This document shows, piece by piece, positions 1 to 10,193 of a stretch of DNA of 64,000 nt (position 1 is its first letter; every line of letters begins with the position of its first letter). Position numbers and translations under genes: made by a program. The stretch comes from Ascaphus truei (lineage: Eukaryota; Chordata; Amphibia; Anura; Ascaphidae), in NCBI GenBank assembly GCA_036426205.1, contig CM071568.1, positions 305,878,590 to 305,942,589 of the forward strand, written 5' to 3'. A model generated the notes under the pieces. The model did no database searches. It had not been told where the DNA came from and saw nothing but the letters and a program-made list of their open reading frames with translations.

Positions 1-1935
1 GCACCCTCCTCCCACCTTCTCAGACATTGGCCCAATCACTTGGTCTGATCACGCCCCGATCACCCTGACCCTATCAATCCCCTTCGAAAAAACAACAAAT
101 TACTCTTGGAGACTAAATGACTCATTACTAAACCATCCTGAGATAGAAAGGGAGATTAGATCCTCACTGAAGGACTACTTCTTTTTTAACACAGGATCCG
201 TTTCCTCCCCAGCAATCCTATGGGAAGCCCATAAGGCAGCCATTAGAGGGAAATTTATTTCCATTGCGTCCCACAGGAAAAAAGTCCGCCAAAGGCTAAT
301 CAAGGAACTCACAGATAATATCAAAACAATAGAACAAACCCATAAAGCTAACCCATCAAAGAAAATATATAAAACATTGCTAACAGCCAGAACAAAACTT
401 AGACAAACCCAGCTGGAGGATGTTGAGAAGGCCCTCAAATGGACCAATCAACAATATTACGATAAGGGTAATAAGGCCGACAGACTACTAGCCAGTAAAC
501 TAAGAGGGGTACAAAAAAAGGTCCCCACATTTACAGCGATTTTAAGAGCACGTGTACTGGCGACGGAGATACAATATAATGACCAACAAAATCGCAGCAG
601 AATTCCAAAAATACTATCAAGGAACTCTATAACTTAGATCCAAAATGGCCGACCGCACCAATAGCGACAGATAGCAATAATAGACTCCAATACCTAGACA
701 AATGCCAACTCCCCACCTTAACGAGGGAGGAAAACACCGTCCTCCACGCTGAGATCTCAAAAGAGGACTGGAAGAGGCGGTCAAATCACTAAAGAATACT
801 AAGTCACCTGGCCCCGACGGCTTCACCAACGTCATTATAAGAGATTCTTGCCTACCCTATCCACGCATCTTCTAAAAACATTTAACTATTTTATGGAAGG
901 GAACCAAATCCCCCCATCAATGTCTCTCCGCCAATCTGGCTATTATACATAAGGAAGGCAGAGACCCGATGCAATGTGGAAGTTACCGCCCAATCTCCTT
1001 TTCAACAGTGATCTACAATTATATTAGGTAAAATAACTGCAAACAGATAAACCCATTTTACCGGAGATAATAAAATTGATCAAGTAGGATTTTGTCGAGA
1101 GCAGGCAAGCCTCAGACACACTCGGAAGATAATCAAATTATTGATCATGTCCACCTCACAGGATCCAAAGCACACTTTTGAGGCCTAGATGCGGAAGGCG
1201 TTCGAAAGAATAGATTGGCAATTCCTGACCACATTGCGCAAATTCGGCTTCAAAGATGCATATCTAGAGGGTGAGAGGGTGAAGACTATAACCAAAACAC
1301 TAGCAACGGTAAAACTACCAGAGGGCAGTAACCCAGAGATTCGAAATCACGAATGTAACTCGGCAGGGATGCCGGCTAACCCTCCCCTCCTAGGCCGTCT
1401 AACCATAACTATACGACCCTGGCATCGGCAAATATACGGAACAATATAGACATCCCAGGAATAAAAAAAAATAGAAATTGGCAGCCAGGCGCCAGCATAA
1501 AATATCCACTATTCGCGATAGATGATGTCATCTTAACTCTCTCCAAACCCCAAACCTCCCACCAACCTTCAAAAAGAACTCCAGGATTTGGAAGAATCTT
1601 AGGGTACAAAATTAATAATGACGAATCGAAGCCCTGAATCTAAGCCTGCCCGAGCCGAGGTGAAACTCCTCAAACTAAACTTAATTAACCATTGGAGCTC
1701 CTGTGGGTAAAAATTATCGGGAGTCAAGATATCAAGGACCTACCAATCCCTTTACCACTAATTACCCGGCCCTGTTTCGGAAAATCAAACAAGATCTAGA
1801 TAAATGGGAGGATATCAGATATCATGGATCGGGAGAATGAGTCTCGTTAAAATGAATATCTCCTAGGATTACTTCTACTACTTCCAGACTCCAACGCTGA
1901 ATGCCACCTCATAAGAATAGAAAAGGAGCAAAAGA
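1..1935 (+). mobile_element. L1-like LINE ORF2 remnant (endonuclease C-terminus and RT, decayed)
   Basis: The left edge enters the C-terminal part of an APE-type endonuclease: translation of the first bases gives a SDHAPI box, as in L1 ORF2, followed by a Lys/Gln-rich linker open to about 635. Further on, in shifting frames, L1-type reverse transcriptase blocks are readable: a KSPGPDGF-like block near 800, a YRPIS-like block near 985, a DAEKAF-like block near 1190 and a degraded FADD box near 1515. Every block is in a different frame and stops are frequent, so the copy is dead. It is 5'-cut by the window edge and its 3' end fades out near 1.93 kb. L1 retrotransposes by target-primed reverse transcription. 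The family call is firm at clade level; the exact subfamily is not determined. Confidence 0.8.
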
Positions 1936-2186
1936 TAGAACAGAGACCCGTAGTAATATAGGCAGAGAAGAAAAGAGGCAATGGGCCCCTACCCTCACCA
2001 ACTCTCCCCCCCCATGCCTCTACGCCCCCTCTTTCTCCTTTTCTGTTTCTACACTCACGCTGCCCCTGCAGACCCGAGGGTCAGGTCGGGAACGTTGAGT
2101 CTTTTTCCCCGACGACAAAAAACGAAAAAATCTGTATTAGGCCAAAATATTTATGTGTCTGTATTCTGTGAATTATAAATGCCTAC

Positions 2187-2590
2187 ACTGGCGCACACAC
2201 TTTATTCGAGCTCGGCAGTCCCACGAATTCGGGTATAACCCGGGTGTATTGAGGTTTGTGGACTGTTTTCTGCCCGAGTGCATTGGGTTATTTTCCAGGC
2301 AGGGATTGAAGCATTTTATTCCCGCTGGCTGCATACTGCACAGTATATATATATATATATACTGCATTATAATTCATGAATTATGGCCATCTGGTAGAAC
2401 ACGCGAAGCATTGCTAGGCAGCTATTAACCTAGTCATTATCATTTAACAGATCAGCCGCCCGTCAGCCAGGCATGAACCCAGGCTGGGAAGGCAAATGCA
2501 ACGGGGCTTGTCAGAGGTGAGGAGCGGCGCATTCCAGGTATCTGCCAGGTACATACTGGGTATTTGCTCGAATAAAGTGTGTCGGTGCAG
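2187..2590. mobile_element. MITE-like element with terminal inverted repeats
   Basis: The left end (from about 2187) and the right end (to about 2590) are inverted copies sharing ACACACTTTATTCGAGC, with a weaker match out to a CACTG/ACTG terminus. The interior of about 400 bp has no ORF of interest and contains a short (TA)n. It lies close to the end of the gypsy LTR at 2635. The superfamily is not recognised and the target duplication is unclear. Confidence 0.55.
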
Positions 2591-2634
2591 TAATAAAAAA
2601 CTTTGAAACAAAAAAAAATAGTCGTGGTCTCGTC

Positions 2635-3187
2635 TGTAAGTGTCCGTTGTGCCGTGGTCAGGGGTTGGAACCGGGAGAGTAGTAGTATGTCCAAAGCCAT
2701 GGTCAGGGCTGGAGAGGTGCGGGTAGTCAGAGGCAAGCAGGGGTCATTATCCAGAAAGGGTCCATATGTCAAGCCGAGGTCGTATCCAGAGAGGGTCCTA
2801 AAGTCAAGCCGGGTCGGTACACGAGAAAGCAACAAAGCGAAACACAGCAACAAGGCACAAGACAAGGCACAGCAAACACAGGAACACAAGGCTACAACAG
2901 GTTATGCTCAGCAATCACTAGAAGGGGTACTTATGGGAAACAGGAACCAATGAGACAGGGGAGAGGATAGGCTGCAGTAGACAAGTGGGCATTAGGAGTA
3001 CTTGACACGCAGCTGGGGAGTGGTGCCCGACGTCATGTGCGCGTGCCACGCACTACAGTTGCGCGACGCGATCGGGGGGCGGAGTGGCACAGTGTAAAGA
3101 GCTGCGGGTGCAAACAGAGTGGGGGAGCGCCCTGCCGCAGGTAAGGAGGGAACATGCCGCGGAAGACGTGTTCCCCAATTCCTTACA
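2635..3187 (-). mobile_element. Ty3/gypsy LTR (3' LTR of an internally deleted element)
   Basis: Read on the minus strand, the LTR starts TGTAAGG directly after a polypurine tract and ends CTTACA, giving inverted termini TGTAAG/CTTACA and a length of about 553 bp. Its interior (CGACCCGGCTTGACTTTAGG-like blocks) has the style of vertebrate gypsy LTRs. It follows the chromodomain relic at 3200-3450 in the same orientation, which supports the 3'-LTR assignment. Confidence 0.65.
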
Positions 3188-3455
3188 GCACCCCCCCCCC
3201 CGTTGAGGAGTGGCCTCAGGACGACTCCCAAATGGCTTCTGTGGAAACCTGGCATGGAACCGTCAACAGAGCGGGAGCGCGAACCTGGTGATGGGGTATC
3301 CAGGACCTTTCTTCTGGTCCAAACCCTCTCCAATGTATCAGGTACTGGACTGATCCTCGGGATCTTCTTAGGTCAATTATTGACTGTTTTTCAAATTCTT
3401 CTTGGCCTTGTATCATCACTGGTGGTGGTTTAGAAGAGCCATCAGGAAACCTGGA
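3188..3455 (-). pseudogene. Ty3/gypsy Pol C-terminal chromodomain relic plus polypurine tract
   Basis: Minus-strand translation gives the end of a chromovirus integrase. An extended chromodomain reads FEKQSIIDL, then QYLIHWRGFGPEERSWIP, closely like the chromodomain of the complete gypsy element at 14.98-15.18 kb (VHWKGFGPEERSWVP). A run of C (G on the coding strand) at 3191-3201 is the polypurine tract, immediately before the LTR start. Chromodomains steer integrase to chromatin. Only this last piece of Pol is left; gag, protease, RT and the integrase core are absent between it and the partial LTR at 3460-3570. Confidence 0.75.
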
Positions 3456-3459
3456 ACTC

Positions 3460-3570
3460 AGTGTGTAGAGCTGCGGGTGCGCGCGCGCTCTGTAAACAGA
3501 GCTGGGGAGCACGCAGCCGCAGGAAAAAAAGGAACACGCCATGAAGGACCTGTTCCCTGATTCCTTAAAG
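3460..3570 (-). mobile_element. Partial 5' LTR of the deleted gypsy element
   Basis: The minus-strand sequence from 3570 to 3460 repeats the first 100 bases of the LTR at 3187-3090 (TTAAGGAAT, GGGAACA, CTGCGGC, CTCTGTTT, CACCCGCAGCTCT) with moderate divergence. It joins directly to chromodomain coding sequence, so the element is LTR-start, large deletion, Pol end, PPT, LTR. Confidence 0.6.
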
Positions 3571-3644
3571 TCTCACTCCTGGCCGGGAGGGGACACTGCA
3601 AGCTCCTACCCCATGCAGAGGCAGGCTGGACCCTCTCCAAACAC

Positions 3645-3900
3645 TAACTAACTCCAGTCTCACCCCTAAGGGGCTGAACTTAAGCTATAATTTAGGCACT
3701 TTCTTCCTGCAGCTCAAAGAGGGAGGGCCCAGCATCTGTACCACCATTGGCTATCACAGATCCCTGTGTCAACTCCACTCCTGTCACTCAGGAATTCAGC
3801 ATGAGGAGGGGGAAAACCCCATAGGATAGCCTATTACTGTCTACATCTTATTAGAACTTAAATGACAGGGGTAGGTAGAGAGCTAGCTGGACCAGCCACC
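3645..3900 (-). repeat. Dispersed repeat A (inverted copy at 34.73 kb)
   Basis: This block is the reverse complement of sequence at 34725-34970. Shared features in inverted order include CAGCCCCTTGGG-like, CTAAATTATAG, TTGCAGGAAGGAAGTG, GGCCCTCCCTCTTTGAG and GGTGGCTGGTCCAGCTAGCT. There is no coding potential. The family was not identified. Confidence 0.6.
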
Positions 3901-4179
3901 GCTATATATACTGTATGTATTAATGTCCAGTGCTCGACAAACCCGGTCGCCCCATCTCCATGGGCGACAGGATTTTGCCAGCTGGCAATTGGCCCAAGCA
4001 GCACATGTAGTTCTGTTTAATTTCCCCTGCTCGCCCTGAAAAAAAATCCTCCTACCTGATTGGTGTGACGCGTCTTGGCATGCTGTCAATTTTTTTTTGG
4101 GCATACAGCCAGGCTCTATATGAACCCGTGCATTGAAGTGGCCCTTCCTTTTCAATCCTGATCCTGCTTGAGCAAGTAA

Positions 4180-4280
4180 ATATTCTCCCATGCCTCTCTG
4201 ATGCCCCCCATGCCTTTCAGATGCCCCCTTGCCTCTCCCATGCCCCCCATGCCTCTCCCATGCCCCTCTGATGTCCCTGT
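4180..4280. repeat. Short CATGCCTCTC/ATGCCCCC tandem repeat
   Basis: About eight imperfect copies of a 15-20 bp unit (ATGCCTCTCCCATGCCCCCC-like). It is non-coding low-complexity DNA. Confidence 0.6.
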
Positions 4281-4498
4281 GGGACATAGTGATCGCGACC
4301 TGGAGCGGGACTCCTGGAGCCGGTTCTTCTTAGTCTGGCGGATCCTCACCTGCTCAATCTCCCGCGAGCAGCTCTGTTTCTTGTTGTGTTTGGGCCCCCC
4401 TTGTCTCCCATGCCTCCCCTTGTCTCCTGTGAGTGTGAGTGTGTGTGAGTATGTGTGAGTGTGCGTGAGTGTGTGAGTGAATACAGACACCCACCTAC

Positions 4499-4735
4499 TC
4501 TTCTCTCTTCCCATCTCTTTCTCTTCCCATCTCTTCCCATCTCTTTCTCTTCCCATCTCTTCCCATCTCTTTCTCTTCCCATCTCTTTCTCTTCCCATCT
4601 CTTCCCATCTCTTTCTCTTCCCATCTCTTCCCATCTCTTCCCATCTCTTTCTCTTCCCATCTCTTCCCATCTCTTCCCATCTCTCTCTCTTCCCATCTCT
4701 TCCCATCTCTTTCTCTTCCCATCTCTTCCCATTCC
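4499..4735. repeat. Compound minisatellite of TCTTCCCATC and TCTTTC units
   Basis: A 10-bp unit (TCTTCCCATC) alternates with a 6-bp unit (TCTTTC) for about 237 bp. All frames stay open, producing artefactual ORFs such as GRERDGKRWEE repeats on the minus strand and LFPSLPISS on the plus strand. These are not genes. Confidence 0.9.
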
Positions 4736-4832
4736 GCCGTGACGCCTAGAGGTGGTAGCGTCCGCCGTGACGCCTAGTGTGGTTAGTGTCCGCCGTGACA
4801 CCCAGTGTGGTTAGCGCCCGCCGTGGCGCAGG
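4734..4832. repeat. 28-bp tandem repeat, about 3.5 units
   Basis: Three and a half copies of a 28-bp unit beginning CCGCCGTGACGCCTAG and ending GTGGTTAGTGT lie directly next to the pyrimidine minisatellite. Confidence 0.8.
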
Positions 4833-4859
4833 ATGATGTTATGATGTTATTGTGTGATA

Positions 4860-5110
4860 TATGTAGATATAGTTGGTTATGCAGTAAAGCCAGTCCTGTT
4901 TTACATTCGTTCGCTTTGTGTGGTTGTTTCCTGTGAGGGCCTCCTCCCACTCCGTTGGGATCCCTCCCAGGTGGAGGCGTTGCACCTAGAGATGTATAGG
5001 ATGTATGCCCTCCTGTGAGCCAACAGGTAATGCACCACACCTGCGTAACCTTGCATGTTTCTACACCTCCACAGTATTATCTGCGAGTGGGTGGGGGAAT
5101 ACCCGTTACA
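4860..5110 (+). mobile_element. LTR-retroelement leader fragment (GGAGGCG[C/T]TGCAC family)
   Basis: GGTGGAGGCGTTGCACCTAG at about 4970-4990 and GCCAACAGGTAATGCACCAC further on match blocks at 49.58-49.70 kb. A related GGAGGCGCTGCACC block also occurs at 59.87 kb and, inverted, at 21.65 kb. This suggests the junction of an LTR and internal leader of one dispersed family. No ORF is seen. Confidence 0.4.
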
Positions 5111-6009
5111 TGTATTTCTAGGATTTTTAGGGTTATTGTTATGTCATGAATGGTCCCTTAAAAAAAACTTTTCCAACAAGGAATTGTTAAATAAACGGGT
5201 TCTGCACACGTAGTTCTCAACTCGAAGCATTTATAAGCAGATTTTATTACATGGTAATTGTATAAACTCGCCACTAGAGGGAGCACCATGTCTGAATGTG
5301 ATGAAGTTTGTGCTGTAATATGTTGAACGCCAAACGTTCTGGGAATATGGCTGCAAAGCATTTCGCAGTAATAGATAAGAGCTGAGTATCGGCAAAATCA
5401 CTATATATTCACATATTTTCACATTCAATCTATATATTTCCAGATTCCATTTGTGTAATATGTATGACTAATGGAATCAAGTGCTGATTACAGATGAGAG
5501 CCATTTAAGGCAGGTGCATTAAATTCAACACCATTAAGAACTTCTTGATGTGTTACAACAAGAATGCAGTTTTTTAATGAATATTTTTTAGTTAGAATCA
5601 GCAGATTAGGTTTTTTTGACTGCATCGATTTAATATTATGTGACAGCATTACAGGACTGAACCTCCATTGATGGGGCAAAGCAATCTTCCATTTGATTGT
5701 AGGATTAGTGATTACATGAATTTGCTAATTAAAGACAGCCTACATACTGTATACCACTGGGAGTACAAGCACCCAGCAGGAACCTAATTAAGCAATTTAC
5801 TTGCGAAAGGCCTAGTTCCCTGCCGGTGCTTGTTAGTTTGGTCACGAACAGCCACCGTATCTCAGACGAGACCTCGCCGACCGGTCCCGCAGTCGGACGC
5901 GCTTGCGGGGGTTCACTGTAATGCAGAGGACTTGCCGAGAGATCCGGAGCTGCTCTGTGCATTTTTAAAGGGTGAGTTTTACTATGTTTATTTGTTACTA
6001 TTAAACTAT
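5111..6009. other. No gene seen
   Basis: AT-rich, non-repetitive-looking sequence. The short open frames here resemble no protein family and have no usable splice context. Confidence 0.5.
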
Positions 6010-7330
6010 ATTGATCATTTACTGTGTGTAGAGGGAGAAAGGGGGTGGCCCGGTATTAAAGGGATTTCACCCCATTTGGCCATCCCCTGACCTCACCAGG
6101 GAGACAAGGGGTTAACTGGGCTGCGGTCCAGAAATGTGATTTAACCCTTGTTATAACATGAAAATGTATATTCCCCTGTCCCCATGCTTTATTGTGATAT
6201 CTGGTTATATCGGTGTCTGCATCACACATACACTGGGATCCATCCGGGAGTGCAAGGGTTAATAGTTCTTTAGTGGTTATAGCCCTTTGTGTAATTTTCC
6301 AGCCTTTTCAGGCACCATTTTGCAGAGTCCCATAGGCCGCCATTAGAGCTCAATGCATTTCAATTGCGGATTTTGCTGTTTTGGACCTGTTTCCCTCGAA
6401 GACCAGCAGATGGCGTTCGAGAGGAGGAGCGGCGGTTTCCCATTGTAAGTCAATGGGCTCATTGACTTCAATGGAGATTCCTCGACGGCGCTTTCCAGGA
6501 ACGAGTTGGCTGCCGTCCAAACCGCAAAACCGCGAAGCGGATACATTTTCTAAAAAGGAGCTTTGATCACTGTTAACTTTAAGTGGCGTGGGAATCTACA
6601 CTTCTAGGGCACCCAGAAATAAAATTCTTTTTGCCCCATGTCCCTAGACCTCCCCCCACTCGACCACCACTGGGTCCCCGTATCCTGGACCCCCGAGAAG
6701 GGTGGTGCCGAGAGAGCGGGTCGCGCCATAGGTTCCAATGGCGACGGCAGAAACAGCTCAGAAATTCGACTAAGTGTGAAAAGCTAAAAACCATGAATCC
6801 ATACCTCCGGTTCCGGAGGGTCCTGAGGGCCAGGGTTTGGGGTATCTGTAGACACAGCTCCGGCATGGCTGCAGAACCATCCTTGACCCTCTTGAACCAA
6901 CCCGACGGAGTATGGACCCCCTTGAAAGTTCGGGAATTCTCCCATAGACTCCAATGGCGGCCAATTTCCATTGACCGGCTATGGTGGAGAAACCCCATAG
7001 ACTTCAACGGCGGCGATGCCCCGTTGAAAGTCTATGGCGGCGGATTCCCATAGCCGCCAATGCCGGCGGTTTGCCATTGAAAGTCTATGGCGGCGGAGCC
7101 CGTTGTTTTCAATGGGGAGTTAGTGAAAAACCGTGATTTAATTTACAGCGGAGATTTTTGTAATAAAATAGGAAACGGTTTAAGTTGTATTTATGTAACT
7201 CTGGTTCCGAAGGTCGTAGCGGGCTGAAACTCGGACCATATGGTGTCCCAGTTCCGGCATTAAGATCTGGGTAGTTTGGACCCACTAGACCCAACGTAAC
7301 CAGATATTTTAATATGTTTGTATTTTACCT
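6010..7330. repeat. Dispersed repeat rich in CCATTG/CAATGG mini-palindromes
   Basis: Recurrent blocks such as TCCCATTGTAAGTCAATGGG, AAAGTCTATGGCGGCGG and CCATAGACTTCAACGG recur every 40-100 bp between about 6430 and 7110, forming many small inverted repeats. Related wording (AAGTCAATGGGCGTGAGAAC) occurs at 32.64-32.75 kb. The 6020-6110 part (GGGGTTAACTGG) resembles 61.73-61.77 kb. The 156- and 142-codon ORFs here are in repeat DNA with no recognisable domain. Confidence 0.5.
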
Positions 7331-7339
7331 ATAACACTG

Positions 7340-8000
7340 TATCCTAAGGCAGGGATAAAACCCAGAGGAAATTCCTTTGCATACAAGGAAGCATATGGTC
7401 AGAGAGGCGACCCAATGTCTAGGACTTAAGTGTTGTTCAAAGGGTTTTGTCACCATCACTGTTTACCTGAGGGCGGAGACGACTCAAACCAGAGCAGTCT
7501 GTGAGTGTCACATTTTACACCTTCCAACAAAGAGTATCCTGCCAGAAATTCCATTTGGTAGACTGGCTGGCATTCCTGATGTAAATGTGGGGCTATAGAA
7601 ATGAGACCCCAGGGTCCTAGTGCGCATGAGCTAACTAGCAGGGGGGCATGGATTACAATGTGTTCCCACGTAAAAGATTGGCTACAGCTAATTGTTACCC
7701 AATAGCTGGTACTTAATGTTAAGGATAGGGCCACAAAAGATATATAAACTGTGGTCAACCCTATATCCTTTGTCTTCTATACCATCTGAATTGTTACCTG
7801 ATTGCTGGAGAATTGCTACATGATACTTCTCATTCCCCACCCCCCAAGTAAGTGCTACTTCTTGCCTGTTACTATACTATATTGCTGTGTTCACCTATTT
7901 AAGGAATAAATATACTTTATTATATCTAAGCCTCGTTCAGTTCAACCCAGTTATTTGGTGTATTATTATAGCCTGTCACAAAGCTCCCGTCACACCGTGG
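7340..8000 (+). mobile_element. Probable solo LTR or LTR-like unit
   Basis: LTR-like layout: a TATA-like AGATATATAAAC near 7738, about 170 bp downstream an AATAAATATAC near 7905, and a GT-rich end near 7975-7995 (CCTGTCACAAAGCTCCCGTCACA). The preceding CAATGG-rich block recalls the arrangement before the LTR-like unit at 33 kb. No TSD or partner LTR was found. Confidence 0.3.
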
Positions 8001-8389
8001 CCTTGCCCATTTTCCTTATTGGGACCACGGGAGTGACGCCATCTACTCACAAATACCCGTACTCGGTCCAACTGGTGATCAAGAGAGGAGAGGGACTATA
8101 TATATGACTCTAAAGACTCCATCTATGTGAAGTGGCTCACACATGGCCGTGGGAGTATCTGTTTCACATATATATTTAGTGTCACCCCCAATTGGTGTGG
8201 ATTACTTTCATGTTCAGGGGTTAATCCCCTGTTTGAAGTCAAATATTATATTCTTTTGCATTTGTTATTGTTTTTATATTGAGATCCATCTTGGACATCC
8301 TTGCGCTGACCATAACCATACAACCAAGCTATCAATGTGCAACCCAACAGTCAAACCATATGCACAGATATCTAAAACTAGTAACAGGA

Positions 8390-8668
8390 GTAAGGCCGCG
8401 CTTTTAGTGCCAGCGACGCAATGTCGCCCGAAAACAAATGCATTGGCGCCATCGCGGGCGCTTATAGTAAGCGCGACGGCGACGGAGCGATGTGGCGACG
8501 CAATTTTCTGAAGCCGGCAATATTTGATTTTTTCAAGGACTGTCGCCTCATGTGACAGCCCCTGAACCAATCAATGGCCAGGTCGCCCGCAACGCAGGCG
8601 CAAATCAAAATACAATTTTCGCTAGCGGCGACGGGTCGCGTCGCGCGCACTGTAAGCACAGCCTTAGG
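8390..8668. mobile_element. MITE with about 20-bp TIRs
   Basis: Left end AAGGCCGCGCTTTTAGTGC and the reverse complement of the right end AAGGCTGTGCTTACAGTGC match at most positions. The interior is GC-rich with repeated GCGACG and GTCGCC. There is no ORF of interest. The superfamily is not assigned. Confidence 0.55.
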
Positions 8669-8687
8669 CTGCGGCCCCGCTGCCGCT

Positions 8688-8746
8688 GAGCTCGCTCATG
8701 CTTGGAGAGCGGTGATGTCACCAGCTCACCAAGCATGAGCGATCGC
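8688..8746. repeat. Short perfect hairpin
   Basis: TCGCTCATGCTTGG and CCAAGCATGAGCGA are perfect inverted copies separated by about 22 bp. It abuts the MITE on its left and probably is the end of another small foldback. Confidence 0.6.
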
Positions 8747-8819
8747 TGTCCTGCAACATTTTTAGAACAGCGTAGCTATTACTTGAGGGTGTGTGTCATT
8801 GGCTTTATAGGGGCTGTCT

Positions 8820-9105
8820 GTGTATTTCTCTCTCTCTCCCTCTCCCTTCCCTCATCTCTCTCTCTCCCCCTTCCCTCACCTCTGATCTCTCTCCCCCTTC
8901 CCTCATCTCTTTCTCGCCCCCTTCCCTCATCTCTCTCTCTCCCCCTTCCCTCACCTCTGTCTCTCTCTCTCTCTCTCTTCCGCTTCCCTCATCTTTCTCT
9001 CTCTTCTCTCTCGATCTCCCCCTTCCCTCATCTCTCTCTCTCTCTCTCTCTTCTCTCTCCCGCACCCCTATTGCTCTCTATCCCGCCCCCCCCTGCGCTC
9101 TCTCT
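8820..9105. repeat. (CT)n / CCCTTCCCTCATCTCT simple-repeat tract
   Basis: Pyrimidine-rich low-complexity DNA with a recurring CCCCCTTCCCTCATCTCT-like phrase. It keeps all frames open, so the 163- and 145-codon ORFs are artefacts. The inverted PLE segment begins exactly where this tract ends. Confidence 0.9.
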
Positions 9106-9376
9106 CCTAACACCATTAATAATGTTTCTTCGATGTTCAAGAAACCGAGCACAAAAAGGACGTGTGGTGCGGCCCACATATTTTTTGCCATAACCACACG
9201 TCAGCATGTAAATAACATACATGCTTAGACACTTAATGGACCCTACGACTCTGTGTATATTACCCCTAACAAAAGAAACAAATTGGTCAGATGTAGACAG
9301 ATGCCCACAGGTGATGCAGCGAGACCTGCCACACCTGTGGTTTCCAGACAACCTCGAGTTAGACAACTCAAGGTTA
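9106..9376 (-). pseudogene. Penelope-like element GIY-YIG endonuclease, N-terminal half, inverted segment
   Basis: Minus-strand translation from 9366 gives a CxxC motif (SRCITCGH), then the GIY-YIG core VIYMLTCGYGKKYVGRT, the Arg-containing ARFLEHRRN helix, and stops being PLE-like after NGV at 9107. The order and spacing match the readable endonuclease at 54.67-55.24 kb. In PLEs this domain follows the RT and nicks target DNA. Its C-terminal continuation is not further along the minus strand but on the plus strand at 9387-9600. This copy is therefore split by an inversion. Enzyme function is lost. Confidence 0.85.
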
Positions 9377-9386
9377 GATAACTGGT

Positions 9387-9600
9387 GTTAGCAGTCATAG
9401 TATTTATAGACATTTTGATGTGGTTCACAAGAAGGATCCGATATCACTTAAAATTATCGGCTTGGAATATGTCTCACCTCTCATTGGGGGGTGATCGATT
9501 CAAAATATTATGTAAGCGTGAGACTTATTGGATCTACCAGTTAGCTACATTAGCGCCTGGTGGATTCAATCAGTCTCTAGATACAAGTACGATTGTGTGA
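9387..9600 (+). pseudogene. Penelope-like element GIY-YIG endonuclease, C-terminal half
   Basis: Plus-strand translation reads SSHSIYRHFDVVHKKDP, then after a one-base frameshift near 9487, GDRFKILCKRETYWIYQL and GFNQSLDTSTIV and a stop. This is the C-terminal half of the PLE endonuclease, with the conserved Glu in the RET motif, and matches the 54.67-kb copy. It continues exactly where the inverted segment at 9106-9376 leaves off, with the shared nucleotides GGTGTTAG at both breakpoints. Confidence 0.85.
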
Positions 9601-10193
9601 ACCTTGATGTCTTATACATTTATGGAGACTTGCCTGTTTAACCCTGTCTCCTCGTTTCTCTGTTTGCTTTCCCATTTGTTATGTAAGAGTGACCAATAGG
9701 GCACATCAAGTGTCCAATGGATTTAATTACATATATAAAAGGTTTTACCATCTGTGGGTTTAGTGTATTCTAACCACTTATAATCCTTGTAAGAATATGG
9801 GGTATATACATCATCTATTATTATCTTGATGTGCTGGCTGGTCACTGTAAATATAGCAAAGTGTTTATTGAGTGCATTGGATTAGTCTGCTGCACTCAGT
9901 AAATAGATAATCATTTTTCTCTGTGCCATGTATTGATTTGTTTCCTATCTTATATTTTAATATATATTTTTTTCATTTATTTAATTGTTTTCTGTTTCTT
10001 CATATTTTGATTAATCATTACTTTCTCTTTTTCATTAGTTAAATCGGCGAATCTGTAAACAGGAAGTGAAGTATAATATATGCAGGGTTTTCCCTCTTCT
10101 CCTATTGGATATTCGCCGCTTAGCAACCTGCCCCTTTCTGTTTATATTTGGGTCTGAGTGGAGTTTCATTTATCTTTTGATAAAGTCAGTCAT
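9601..10193 (+). mobile_element. PLE 3' untranslated region, interrupted by the gypsy insertion
   Basis: AT-rich non-coding DNA following the PLE stop codon. It ends TTATCTTTTGATAAAGTCAGTCAT. The PLE terminal module resumes after the gypsy element at 15957 (GTCATCTGATGAAACGC), matching the order at 53.35-53.30 kb (minus), where a similar CTTTGAGAAAGT phrase is followed by CTGACGAAACGC without interruption. Confidence 0.65.
10189..10193. repeat. 5-bp target site duplication (left copy)
   Basis: GTCAT immediately precedes the 5' LTR. The same GTCAT follows the 3' LTR at 15957-15961. Five-bp duplications are usual for Ty3/gypsy integration. Confidence 0.85.

Noticed and set aside
4152..4801. 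GRERDGKRWEE-repeat ORFs
   Set aside because: Translation of a pyrimidine minisatellite.
6583..7053. 156-codon plus ORF and 142-codon minus ORF
   Set aside because: They sit in a dispersed repeat rich in CAATGG palindromes. No recognisable domain on either strand.
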